Positions 43,260 through 51,862 of a stretch of 64,000 nt of DNA are shown here, one piece after another. Source of the stretch: SW4 sp042466115 (lineage in GTDB: Bacteria > Pseudomonadota > Alphaproteobacteria > Rhodobacterales > Rhodobacteraceae); the NCBI RefSeq assembly GCF_042466115.1, contig NZ_JAXHBQ010000001.1, positions 62,001 to 126,000 of the forward strand, read 5' to 3'. Position numbers and translations under genes: made by a program. Positions within the stretch are counted from its first letter, which is position 1. Every line of letters begins with the position of its first letter. The notes under the pieces are model-generated. The model worked only from the letters and a program-made list of their open reading frames with translations. It had not been told where the DNA came from and made no database searches.

Positions 43260-44261
43260 ATGCAAGCTGGTAAATTTTCGAAATACCTGAAGGGCGGCGC
43301 CATCTGGGGCTTCATCGTCCTCGAGTTGATCTTCTTCTCGATCGCGGGCGAGTTCCTCTCTGTCAGCAACAAGGCCTTCATGGACGGCGATAACATGCTG
43401 TTGCTACTCAAACAGTCGGCGCCAATCGGGATCATCGCCATGGGCATGACCATCGTCATGGTCAACGGCAATATCGACCTGTCAGTCGGCGCAATTTACG
43501 CGATTTGCGCCATTGTCCTGCTGGATTCGATGACATGGACGCTGTTCGCGGGGTTTGGAAACTGGGTCATCCCTGCGGCGTGGTGCATTGCCCTTTTGAC
43601 GGGGGTCGTCTTGGGCGCGATCAACGGATTGATCGTCTGGAAGACGGGGGTCGATGCCTTTATCGTGACGCTGGGGTCCATGCTTGGCTATCGCGGGCTG
43701 GTCTTCATGTATAACGGCGAACAGCCGACCAGCCACCTCAACTGGACGCTCGTGGACTTTGCCGAGGCACAGTTCCTTGGCCTTCACACCGCGACATGGT
43801 TCCTGCTGGTCGTCACCGCGGCGATCTGGTTCCTGATGAACCGCACGGTTCACGGGCGCAACGCCTACGCCATCGGCAACAACCGCGAGGCGGCGGTCAA
43901 CGCGGGTATCCGCGTCGGCCCGCATATGTTGATCAACTTCATGATCATCGGGTTTCTGGCGGCGCTGTCAGCCGTGGTCTTCTATTCGGAATCCGGATCC
44001 GTGAACCCCAATGACGGCCAGCTTTACGAGTTGTGGGTGATCACTGCCGTCGTGCTGGGCGGGACCAAGCTGACCGGCGGGGCGGGGTCCATCATCTCGA
44101 CCTTCGGGGGCGTGATCGCGATCCAGCTTTTGCGCAAGGGCCTGGCCCATATCGGCGCAGACACGTCCACCGTGAACCTTGTGATCGGTCTGATCCTGAT
44201 CGCCGTGCTGTTCCTTGATCGTCAGTTGAACGTGAAAGGCAAAGAGGAGTTGAAGGTATGA
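43260..44261 (+). CDS. Sugar ABC transporter permease (RbsC type)
   Basis: Start at 43260 with GAGGGGAAAG upstream, 333 residues. Eight to ten hydrophobic spans and the family motifs AMGMTIVMVNGNIDLSVGA and DAFIVTLGSMLGYRGL. The coupling loop is YAIGNNREAAVNAGIRV, followed by VVLGGTKLTGGAGSI. It is the second permease of the operon; such pairs form heterodimers in systems with two different RbsC-type subunits. The stop codon overlaps the ATPase gene by 4 bases. Confidence 0.9.
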   Translation: MQAGKFSKYLKGGAIWGFIVLELIFFSIAGEFLSVSNKAFMDGDNMLLLLKQSAPIGIIAMGMTIVMVNGNIDLSVGAIYAICAIVLLDSMTWTLFAGFGNWVIPAAWCIALLTGVVLGAINGLIVWKTGVDAFIVTLGSMLGYRGLVFMYNGEQPTSHLNWTLVDFAEAQFLGLHTATWFLLVVTAAIWFLMNRTVHGRNAYAIGNNREAAVNAGIRVGPHMLINFMIIGFLAALSAVVFYSESGSVNPNDGQLYELWVITAVVLGGTKLTGGAGSIISTFGGVIAIQLLRKGLAHIGADTSTVNLVIGLILIAVLFLDRQLNVKGKEELKV

Positions 44262-45787
44262 CCGAGACTGTTGATCGGGCGACCCCCGCCCCAGTTCTAC
44301 GCCTTGAGGGGATCGTGAAAACCTTTCCGGGTGTGCGGGCCCTTGATGGCGTCTCTCTCGCGATCCTGCCGGGCGAGGTGCATGCCCTGATGGGCGAAAA
44401 CGGCGCTGGCAAATCGACGCTGATGAAAGTGCTTGGCGGCATTCACCAACCCGACGAGGGCCAGATCATCGTGGATGAAAAACCGGTCGTCATGTCCGGC
44501 CCGTTGGATGCAAAGGCCAAGGGCATTGTCTTTATCCATCAGGAACTTAGCCTTGCAGATGAACTGAGTGTGGCCGAAAATATCTACCTGGGCGAATTGC
44601 CGCGCAAGCGTTTTGGCTTGGTCGACTGGGCCGAACTGGAAGCCAAGACCAACGCGATCCTTGAAAAGCTGAAAGTAGGCTTCAATGCAAAGACCCGCGT
44701 GGGCGACCTTTCGATCGCCAATCAGCAGATGGTCGAAATCGCGCGCGCGCTGACGGTGGATGCCAAGGCGGTGATTTTCGACGAACCGACAGCCTCGCTG
44801 ACTGATGCGGAAAAGGTTGTTCTGTTCGAAGTAATCGCGGACTTGCAGGCGCAGGGCGTGGGTATCGCCTATATTTCGCACCGGATGGAGGAGATTTTCA
44901 AAATCACCGACCGGATCAGCGTTCTGCGTGACGGCCAATACCAAGGCACGGTCAACACCGCCGAAACCAACGAAGAAAGCGTGACCCAGATGATGATCGG
45001 GCGCAAGCTCGACCTTAGTCGCAATGAATCCCATCACGAACTTGGCGAAGTCGCACTTGAAGTGCGCGGGCTAAGTTGCGGCGATCTTTATCAGGATGTC
45101 AGCTTTGAAGTGCGGCGCGGCGAGGTTGTCGGGTTTTACGGCCTTGTCGGGGCGGGGCGCACGGAAATTGCGGAAACGCTGTTTGGCCTGCGCAACCCGT
45201 CGTCAGGTGCGATCCTGCTGGATGGCGACGAGGTCCGGATCAATTCCCCCCATGACGCGATTGAGCGGGGCATTTCGCTGGTGCCCGAAGACCGCAAGGG
45301 CCAGGGGTTGGTGCTGGGGATGAACTGCCGTGATAACATGACCTTGCCGCAGGTGGACGACCTGAAATCCGGTCCCTTCGTCGCCGACGGCGCCGAAATC
45401 GCGATCTTCGATCAATATCGTGACAAGCTTGATATCCGAACGCCCGGCTGGAAACAGCTTGTGGGCAATCTTTCGGGCGGAAACCAGCAAAAGATCGTCA
45501 TTGGAAAATGGCTGTCGATGCGCCCCAACGTGCTGATCGTTGACGAACCCACGCGCGGCATTGACGTGGGATCAAAGGCCGAGATTCACAACCTGCTGCG
45601 CGAATTGGCGGCGCAGGGCTATGCGGTGATCGTCATCAGTTCGGAAATGCCCGAAGTGTTGCACGTGGCCGACCGGATCGTGGCGATGTATTCGGGCAAG
45701 ATCATGCGCACGTTCTCCTCGGAGGAGGTGACAGAAGAAAACCTGATCGCCGCCATCTCCGGTCTGGAGACCGAAAAGGTGGCGTAA
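44258..45787 (+). CDS. Sugar ABC transporter ATP-binding protein (RbsA/MglA type)
   Basis: 509 residues, two ATPase domains in one chain. The first domain has GENGAGKST, signature LSIANQQMVEIARAL and Walker B VIFDEPTASL. The second has the degenerate Walker A GLVGAGRTEIAETLFG, signature LSGGNQQK and VLIVDEPTRGIDVG, the usual asymmetric RbsA form. It energises the two permeases. It overlaps the next gene by one base (TAATG), and its own ATG overlaps the permease stop codon. Confidence 0.94.
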   Translation: MTETVDRATPAPVLRLEGIVKTFPGVRALDGVSLAILPGEVHALMGENGAGKSTLMKVLGGIHQPDEGQIIVDEKPVVMSGPLDAKAKGIVFIHQELSLADELSVAENIYLGELPRKRFGLVDWAELEAKTNAILEKLKVGFNAKTRVGDLSIANQQMVEIARALTVDAKAVIFDEPTASLTDAEKVVLFEVIADLQAQGVGIAYISHRMEEIFKITDRISVLRDGQYQGTVNTAETNEESVTQMMIGRKLDLSRNESHHELGEVALEVRGLSCGDLYQDVSFEVRRGEVVGFYGLVGAGRTEIAETLFGLRNPSSGAILLDGDEVRINSPHDAIERGISLVPEDRKGQGLVLGMNCRDNMTLPQVDDLKSGPFVADGAEIAIFDQYRDKLDIRTPGWKQLVGNLSGGNQQKIVIGKWLSMRPNVLIVDEPTRGIDVGSKAEIHNLLRELAAQGYAVIVISSEMPEVLHVADRIVAMYSGKIMRTFSSEEVTEENLIAAISGLETEKVA

Positions 45788-46653
45788 TGCGGGTCGGGTT
45801 TTGCGGTCTGGGGCGGATGGGCGCGCATATGGCGCGCAACCTGTCGCATGCTGGGTTTGACCTGACGCTGTGGAACCGGTCTGCCCATAAGGCCGACGCG
45901 CTGGCGGCAGAACTGGGCTGCGCAACCGCGCCGACCCCTCGCGCGCTGTCGGACGCAGCGGATGTGGTCATCACCATGCTGGCCGATGACCCGTCATCCG
46001 AGGCCGTGCACTTCGGCCCCGATGGGCTGTTTGTAGGCACGGCGCAAAGCTATGTCGAAATGGGCACGATGAGCCCTGATCACATCCACCACCTTGCGCA
46101 AGACGCCCCCGAAGGCACCCGCGTGATCGACGCGCCTGTCTCCGGTGCAACACAGGCCGCCGCCGATGCACAGCTGGTGATCATGGCGGGCTGCACGCCG
46201 GAAGCGGCCGCGCCCCTCGCCCCGCTGTTTGACGCCATAGGCAAGGAAACGCTGTGTCTTGGCCAAACGGGCAGCGGTGCGGTGATGAAACTGGCCGTCA
46301 ATGCGCTGATCCACGGCATCAACCAAACCCTTGCCGAAGCCATGACATTGGCCGAGGCCGCGGGGATCGCGCCGGAGGCCGCCTTTGACGTCATCGAAGC
46401 CTCGGCCGCCTGCGCGCCAATGCTCAAATACCGCCGCCCGCTGTACCTGAACGAAGGGGCGCATGACGTGACCTTCACCGTGGCACTGGCCCGCAAGGAC
46501 ATGGAGGTTACTGCCGATCTGGCCCGCCAACTTGGCACCGCGATGCCGCAGGGGTTGAGCACATTAGACATCCTGAAACAGGCCGAAGCGGAGGGCTTTG
46601 CCACCCGCGATATGGCCTCGATCCTGACCTACATGAGAGGGAAAACATCATGA
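45787..46653 (+). CDS. NAD(P)-dependent 3-hydroxyacid dehydrogenase (HIBADH/GarR family)
   Basis: 288 residues. The Rossmann loop GFCGLGRMGAHMARNL opens the protein, DAPVSGATQAAADAQL is the substrate-binding motif, and GSGAVMKLAVNALIHG contains the catalytic Lys. The C-terminal helical domain ends in LARKDMEVTADLARQL. Members oxidise 3-hydroxyisobutyrate or reduce tartronate semialdehyde. In a sugar or sugar-acid operon a tartronate-semialdehyde-like or other 2-hydroxy/3-oxo acid role is plausible. It shares ATG/stop overlaps with both neighbours. Confidence 0.88.
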   Translation: MRVGFCGLGRMGAHMARNLSHAGFDLTLWNRSAHKADALAAELGCATAPTPRALSDAADVVITMLADDPSSEAVHFGPDGLFVGTAQSYVEMGTMSPDHIHHLAQDAPEGTRVIDAPVSGATQAAADAQLVIMAGCTPEAAAPLAPLFDAIGKETLCLGQTGSGAVMKLAVNALIHGINQTLAEAMTLAEAAGIAPEAAFDVIEASAACAPMLKYRRPLYLNEGAHDVTFTVALARKDMEVTADLARQLGTAMPQGLSTLDILKQAEAEGFATRDMASILTYMRGKTS

Positions 46654-47354
46654 AAGCTGTGCTTTTTGTGGGTGGCTGGGAAGGCCACGCGCCAATGGAT
46701 TTTGCGGATTGGTATCGTGATCTGCTTGAAGCGAACGGTTTTGAGGTCGTGATCCACGACACGCTTGAGCCGCTGGAACATCCCGAGGTCATGGCCGATG
46801 TCGATCTGATCACGCCGATCTGGTCCTCCGCCCGTTCAGGGCATCGTGAAGAATTCGGCAATATGACCAAGCCGCAGGAGGACGGCCTCCTCAAACTTAT
46901 CGGCGATGGCTGCGGTCTGGCAGGCTGGCACGGCCATATGGGCGATGCGTTTCGCGACCGCCCGACCTATCATTTCCTGATCGGCGGCCAGTTCGTCGCC
47001 CATCCCCCCGGTTGGCCCGACAACCTCCAGCCCAGGGAAGACTACATCAACTACGATGTGACGATCTGCCAGCCGGATCATCCTCTGGTCGAGGGGATCC
47101 GCAGTTTCCGTATCACATCCGAGCAGTATTATATGCTGACGGACCCATCGAATAACGTGCTGGCCACGACGACCTTTTCAGGCGACCACCTCTGGTGGAT
47201 CGAGGGCACGGTGATCCCCGTCACCTGGACACGCCGCTGGGACAAAGGGCGTGTGTTCTACTGCTCCATCGGGCATGAGTTGGACGACCTCAAAGTGCCA
47301 GAAGTCACCGAGATGATCCGCCGCGGAGCGATTTGGGCTGCGAGCAGGGCGTAG
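46650..47354 (+). CDS. ThuA-domain protein (trehalose-utilisation family)
   Basis: 234 residues, start overlapping the preceding stop (ATGA). KAVLFVGGWEGHAPMDF, AGWHGHMGDAF, DHPLVEGIRSF and the end motif KGRVFYCSIGHEL define the class I glutamine-amidotransferase-like ThuA fold. In rhizobia ThuA and ThuB take part in 3-keto-sugar metabolism after uptake. Here it ends a ribose-type ABC operon with dehydrogenases, which supports oxidation of a sugar or polyol to a keto form. Precise reaction unknown. Confidence 0.88.
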   Translation: MKAVLFVGGWEGHAPMDFADWYRDLLEANGFEVVIHDTLEPLEHPEVMADVDLITPIWSSARSGHREEFGNMTKPQEDGLLKLIGDGCGLAGWHGHMGDAFRDRPTYHFLIGGQFVAHPPGWPDNLQPREDYINYDVTICQPDHPLVEGIRSFRITSEQYYMLTDPSNNVLATTTFSGDHLWWIEGTVIPVTWTRRWDKGRVFYCSIGHELDDLKVPEVTEMIRRGAIWAASRA

Positions 47355-47379
47355 GGGCCAATTCACAGCGAACTTACAG

Positions 47380-47731
47380 TTTGGCCCGCGGCGAACATGC
47401 CATAGGCGATGGTTTTCGGCATACATATCGGCGAAATCCTCGGCGGTGACGTGATCGTTTGCGGGCGCTGCGCGAAAAAGCCGGCCAGCAGGTGTTCAAG
47501 GGTGGCGTATTAGGCGGGCCGTGGCTGAATGCCCATCAGCATGTCGGCAATCGTGATGGATGCGATCAATTCACCGTCAAGGTAGAAATCCCAATCCAGA
47601 CAGTTGGTATGGATCAGGTTGGGCAGACCCGCCTTGTAGCGTGCTTGCTGATCTTTGTTGGCGTCTGTCGTCGCCCGAATGCCGATGTGCAAGTCCTTGG
47701 CCTCGGCATGGCTACCCCTGTTTTGCCACAC
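47380..47731 (-). pseudogene. Remnant of an N6-adenine DNA methyltransferase (restriction-modification type)
   Basis: On the minus strand three short frames give consecutive pieces of one protein: GLPNLIHTNCLDWDFYLDGEL (47.6 kb), LEHLLAGFFA (47.48 kb), then HVTAEDFADMYA and KTIAYGMFAAG (47.38-47.46 kb). The order and wording match the N-terminal region of large Eco57I-like/type ISP restriction-methyltransferases (NLILTDYLEFRWYxxGE ... LAEYYAxTIAYGLFAAR). At least two frame changes and a stop (TAA near 47510) separate the pieces, and the catalytic NPPY part is gone. It fills the gap between the ThuA gene and the sulfotransferase and marks lost foreign DNA. Confidence 0.6.
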
Positions 47732-47778
47732 CCTGGTGCCACCTTTAACAGGGGGAAAGCCGCTTTGTTGCCGCGCGC

Positions 47779-48852
47779 CTAGATCTGATAGCCGTGGTAT
47801 TTGTAAAGCAAACGGCGCAGGGGGCGGGGCAACCTTGCGCGCGCCTTGGCACGGTGCAGCAATGCGGCCTTGCGATCAGGGTTGAGGGTGCAAATGTCCT
47901 CGATCCGGTCGACGCGCAGCACCGCATCATCGACATCATTTTCGTCAATCGCGCCATAGTCGATCCCTGGAAAGGTGATCCCCTGATCGTCGCGCAGCCA
48001 GAACAGATCGGGCGCGCGCCAGTTGATCAGCGCCTGTGCCATGCCCGCGTTCAGCTGTGGTGTGGTCGGGTGGTCCAACCGCCGGTCGGCCTTGAAGATT
48101 TCCACGGCAAGCGCGTTCCGGTCCCCCCGCCAAACCGTGCGATCTGTCGCGATGTCATGCAACAGCGCCATTGCCTCGGCTGACAGGCTGGGGTTTCGCG
48201 CGGTTTGCAGCCGCGCAATGCTGGAGGGCGCGACATCGGGCAGATGTTTGGTCAGGAAATCCGTCACGATATCCCCATCCGTCATCACCGCCCGGTCAAA
48301 GACGTTCAGCGATACAGGTCCGCGCCAGCCCGTGATCAGGGGGGCGATCGTATCCTTGACATGGGTGCGCGACAGGCGGTGGTTCAATCCCAATTGCCGC
48401 AGGATTTGCTGCAGGAACGACAGGAAATGCGCATCGGGCGCGCGCAGGTAAGCAACAATGCGCGACGTTCGGGCAACCCGATCGATCTGACGGTTTGCGG
48501 CTGTGATCGTGGCCCTGTTCATCGGCCTGAAAAAGATTTCGCTGCTCAGCACCAGTGTCCTGGGCCTGTGATGGGTCACTGCGTCCTCAATTCCGCGCCA
48601 TGCCCGCGCAGACACGGCCGCATGCTGCGCAGGATCGATCCCAAGCCAGCGCCGCCGCTCGGCGTTGTCTTCGGTGTGGCCAAACAAGTGATAGGCCAGG
48701 ATCACAGCATTTGCGTGACCCGGATCAAAGCGCGGATAATGCACGCCCTGTTGGCGCAGCGACGCCTGCGCCCCCAGTAACGTGTGCTGAAGCGTCGTCG
48801 TTGCGGTCTTGGCCTGCCCGATATGAAGCAGCAGTTCGTCGGCTCTTGCCAT
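47779..48852 (-). CDS. Sulfotransferase-like protein
   Basis: 357 residues, AAGGA before the ATG. The N-terminal strand-loop LLLHIGQAKTATTTLQHTLL is the PAPS-binding P-loop form of this group (HIGxxKTaTTtlQ). TSRIVAYLRAPDAHFLSFLQQ is a likely 3'-phosphate segment, with the characteristic R and S. The C-terminus (residues 330-357) is very basic. It is divergent from the PqqD-HprK-glycosyltransferase operon, 165 bases away. It may sulfate the glycan made by that operon, which is inference. Confidence 0.72.
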   Translation of the reverse strand: MARADELLLHIGQAKTATTTLQHTLLGAQASLRQQGVHYPRFDPGHANAVILAYHLFGHTEDNAERRRWLGIDPAQHAAVSARAWRGIEDAVTHHRPRTLVLSSEIFFRPMNRATITAANRQIDRVARTSRIVAYLRAPDAHFLSFLQQILRQLGLNHRLSRTHVKDTIAPLITGWRGPVSLNVFDRAVMTDGDIVTDFLTKHLPDVAPSSIARLQTARNPSLSAEAMALLHDIATDRTVWRGDRNALAVEIFKADRRLDHPTTPQLNAGMAQALINWRAPDLFWLRDDQGITFPGIDYGAIDENDVDDAVLRVDRIEDICTLNPDRKAALLHRAKARARLPRPLRRLLYKYHGYQI

Positions 48853-49017
48853 CAGGTGTCCTTGCGGGATTGGCCGCGTAACCCCACGCTAGCACGGATG
48901 CACCTGCGGTGCGACCGTGACCAACTGCGAGCATCGAACGCGCGCAAGTTTTGCGTGTTTACAGCTCAGATCATGTCCCGTAACCTTGGCTTTTTACGGT
49001 ATTGATTTGGGGGACAT

Positions 49018-49389
49018 ATGGCCAGATTTGAACTCGCGGGACCAGATATTGTCGACGAAGAATTTGACGGGGAAATCGTTGTCCTTAGCCTGCGCACAGG
49101 ACAGTATTTCGGCCTGAACGACAGTGGCGCGGCCCTGTGGGTTGCGATCAAGGCGGGGGCTGACCCGCACGAAATCGCAGGCCAGCAGGGCGCCGATTTC
49201 GCCACCCGTCTTGTCGGGCTGGACTTGCTGATGCCCAGTGACCAAAGCCCTGAACCCGCGCCAAAACTTGATCTCAAAGACCGGCCTTCTGTCGAGGTCT
49301 ATGACGATCTGTCCGACCTGATCCTTGCCGATCCAATCCATGATGTGGACGACAAAAAGGGCTGGCCCAACCTTCCTGACGCTGTCTGA
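49018..49389 (+). CDS. PqqD-like protein (RiPP-recognition-element fold)
   Basis: 123 residues, GGGGGAC box before the ATG. The PqqD-type winged helix is plain: VVLSLRTGQYFGLNDSGAALWVAIKAG (beta hairpin with the YxLNxxGxxIW-type motif), then QGADFATRLVGLDLL. The acidic C-terminal third (PEPAPKLDLKDRPSVEVYDDL) is additional. PqqD-fold proteins bind leader peptides, but stand-alone ones also sit with HprK-like kinases and NTP_transf_5 proteins in surface-glycan loci, as here. I find no candidate precursor peptide nearby. It leads an operon of seven genes. Confidence 0.8.
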   Translation: MARFELAGPDIVDEEFDGEIVVLSLRTGQYFGLNDSGAALWVAIKAGADPHEIAGQQGADFATRLVGLDLLMPSDQSPEPAPKLDLKDRPSVEVYDDLSDLILADPIHDVDDKKGWPNLPDAV

Positions 49390-49396
49390 CATCACG

Positions 49397-50455
49397 ATGG
49401 ACGACTTGCATCAGGACGCAACAGTCGTTTTTACGGCGGCGAACGTCATACAATCCGTCAAGGCTGTTCTGGCGGCATTTGATGGTGCGTTTCACGGCGC
49501 GCGCGATCATCGCCGGTTCACGGTTGCAGGCGCAACATTCAACGTTGCGTCCAATGATCCCACCTACCTTGATCAGGCCGCGCGCGCCCTTGCGACACGG
49601 GCGCAAACGGATGGACGCAAGTGCCGGATCGTTGTGGTGAACGCCGGTGATCACGCCTGCCCGATGCCGCTGTGGCCCGCCAAACACTACCCCGAACGCG
49701 AGGTCGAGGCGCTGTTGGCGGGCACGCCCTATCGCCTGCACTATTTCCCCGAACTGAAGTTCTGGCAGCTGTTTGATACCGATCGCGCGGTCGGCATTCA
49801 GTGGATGACGGACAAGGACGGCGCGCCACCGTGGGATTCCGGCTCGACGTTGCGCAATTTCGTGCAGTGGCATCTGGGGTGTGACACCACATCGTTGCTG
49901 CATGGCGGCACCTTGGCTGTGTCGGGCGCGGGTATCTTGCTAGCAGGTGAAGGCGGGGCCGGTAAATCGTCCACGGTGCTGGCGGGCATTTTTGACGGCT
50001 TGCAAAGCGTTGGTGACGATTATGTCCTTGTTGATGCACAGGCGCTCACGGCACGTCCGGTGTTTGACACCCTGAAACAGGATGAAACGGGGCTGCGCCG
50101 CTTGGGCCAGTGGGGCCATGCGGGCATATCGCGGGTGGCGAACTGGCAAGGCAAGTATCAGTTTTACATGCCCGATGTGGTGCGGAGTGATCTAGTCGCA
50201 AGCATCGCCTTGCGCGCGATTGTCATGCCCACGCTGACCCATGGAACGCGCACGTCTTTTGCACAGGTTAGCGCCAAGGATGCCTTTCTTGCGCTGGCCC
50301 CTTCAGGTGTTTCGCAAATTCATTGTGACCGCAGCCGCCTGTTTGCCGTTGCGGCGCGGGTGGCGCGCACCCTGCCTGCCTACCGGTTGAACCTTGGCAC
50401 GCAACCAGCTGAAATTGTGCAAGAAATCCGCCGATTTATTCAGGATTTCACATGA
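49397..50455 (+). CDS. HprK-related P-loop kinase
   Basis: 352 residues from the ATG at 49397, 7 bases after the pqqD-like gene. The C-terminal half contains a P-loop, ILLAGEGGAGKSSTVLAG, and the downstream SVGDDYVLVDAQ motif, with the HPr kinase/phosphorylase arrangement of acidic residues. The N-terminal half (residues 1-130) is not a standard HprK domain. HprK-like kinases next to a PqqD-type protein are a recurrent, poorly understood pair (called HprK-related kinase A systems, from memory). No HPr or PTS gene is near, so the target is unlikely to be HPr. It might phosphorylate a sugar or a peptide. Confidence 0.78.
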   Translation: MDDLHQDATVVFTAANVIQSVKAVLAAFDGAFHGARDHRRFTVAGATFNVASNDPTYLDQAARALATRAQTDGRKCRIVVVNAGDHACPMPLWPAKHYPEREVEALLAGTPYRLHYFPELKFWQLFDTDRAVGIQWMTDKDGAPPWDSGSTLRNFVQWHLGCDTTSLLHGGTLAVSGAGILLAGEGGAGKSSTVLAGIFDGLQSVGDDYVLVDAQALTARPVFDTLKQDETGLRRLGQWGHAGISRVANWQGKYQFYMPDVVRSDLVASIALRAIVMPTLTHGTRTSFAQVSAKDAFLALAPSGVSQIHCDRSRLFAVAARVARTLPAYRLNLGTQPAEIVQEIRRFIQDFT

Positions 50456-51204
50456 CAGTCACGGTAATAATCCCGGTGTTCAATCGCCCGGTTGAAATAC
50501 GTGGCGCGGTCGCTTCGGTTTTGCGCCAGAGGTCGGCGGTGCCGCTTGATGTGCTGGTGATCGACGACGGATCGGATGATGAAACGCCACAGGTGCTGGC
50601 AGACCTTGCCGCCGCCGACAGTCGCGTCAGGACAATCCGCCGTGACAACGGCGGCATTTCGGCTGCGCGCAATACGGGGCTTGATAACCTGCTGCCCGAA
50701 ACCGAATTCGTGACATTTCTGGATTCCGATGACCTGATGGCGCCGGACCGTTTTGTCACTGACCTTGCCGTGCTGATCGCTCGCCCCGAGGTCGCGATCA
50801 CCTATGGCAATATGGTGATCACCTTTGCGCTGGACCGTGACAATCTGACCGTCCCCAAGGATGCCAAACAGCTGGAACTGACCAGTGTGCATCTTGCCTG
50901 CTGTCTTTACCGGCGCAGCCTGATTGAAACGGTTGGACGGTTCGATGACACGCTGAAAATGGCCGAGGACACCGACTATATCTTTCGCACCTTCGAGATC
51001 GGCGTGACCTTCGTTCAGACGGAAACCGTCTGCCACTACTACCTGCGCCACCCCGGCAATATCTCATCCGATTCCAAGGACAATCAGACATGGTTCGCCC
51101 GTGCCGTGGTGCGCAGCGTGCACCGCCGCAAGAAGGATCCCTGCCGCAAACTGGTCAAGCCGGATTTCAACATCGAACTGCAAGAGGACTTTTTCAAGTC
51201 ATGA
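50452..51204 (+). CDS. Glycosyltransferase family 2
   Basis: 250 residues, start overlapping the kinase stop. The GT-A fold opens with VTVIIPVFNRPVEIRGAVASV, has the nucleotide-binding VIDDGSDDETPQ and the metal motif FLDSDDLMAPDRF, then MAEDTDYIFRTFEIG (acceptor/catalytic Asp region). It transfers a sugar from a nucleotide donor in the cytoplasm. A second, different GT2 gene follows with a 4-base overlap. No membrane span is visible. Confidence 0.9.
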   Translation: MTVTVIIPVFNRPVEIRGAVASVLRQRSAVPLDVLVIDDGSDDETPQVLADLAAADSRVRTIRRDNGGISAARNTGLDNLLPETEFVTFLDSDDLMAPDRFVTDLAVLIARPEVAITYGNMVITFALDRDNLTVPKDAKQLELTSVHLACCLYRRSLIETVGRFDDTLKMAEDTDYIFRTFEIGVTFVQTETVCHYYLRHPGNISSDSKDNQTWFARAVVRSVHRRKKDPCRKLVKPDFNIELQEDFFKS

Positions 51205-51860
51205 GCTACTGCGTTGCCATTCCCGCATTCAATGCCGCGCGAACAATCAAGGAAACGCTCGATTCTGTTTTGAATCAAAGCGTTGCGCCATCCGAGATCG
51301 TGGTCGTTGATGACGGGTCAAGCGATGATACACCAGATATCGTGGCGCAATACGGCGCTGATGTGCGGTTGATCCGCCAGCAAAACGCTGGCTGCGGGGC
51401 GGCCACCACGGCTGCGATCATGGCGACCAGCGCGCCGGTTGTGGCGATGGTTGATGCCGATGATGTCTGGCTGCCCGAAAAGATGGAACGCCAGCTTGCC
51501 CGCCTTGATCAACTGGGCGCGCGCTCCCTTGTGTTTGCCCGGATTCAGCAGTTCCCGCACGGCGATTCTGACCGCACAGCGGGCAAGGTGCGTGACGGGC
51601 TGATGCGGTCAACCATGGTCATGGCGCGCAGCGCGTTTGACGCGGTTGGCCCGATCATTGATCCCCCCGGAGGTTGCGGCGACATGGTCGACTGGATCGG
51701 GCGGGCGCGCGGCCTTGGGTTTGCGGTGGATGTGCTGCCCGAAGTCCTGGCACAGCGCCGGATTATCGCCGGCAGCATGACCTATGCCATGACAGCCGAA
51801 CAGAACCGCGGTTATCTGGCGGTTGCGCGTGCGGCAATCCTGCGGCGCAGGCAGGGGTAG
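51201..51860 (+). CDS. Glycosyltransferase family 2 (second copy)
   Basis: The ATG at 51201 overlaps the previous stop codon and starts the standard GT2 fold (CVAIPAFNAARTIKETLDSVLN), then VVDDGSSDDTPD and VAMVDADDVWLPEKM, with a 219-residue total. The catalytic-base region is near CGDMVDWIGRARG. It differs clearly from the first GT2, so the operon probably adds at least two sugars. The next gene begins two bases after its stop. Confidence 0.9.
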   Translation: MSYCVAIPAFNAARTIKETLDSVLNQSVAPSEIVVVDDGSSDDTPDIVAQYGADVRLIRQQNAGCGAATTAAIMATSAPVVAMVDADDVWLPEKMERQLARLDQLGARSLVFARIQQFPHGDSDRTAGKVRDGLMRSTMVMARSAFDAVGPIIDPPGGCGDMVDWIGRARGLGFAVDVLPEVLAQRRIIAGSMTYAMTAEQNRGYLAVARAAILRRRQG

Positions 51861-51862
51861 CA

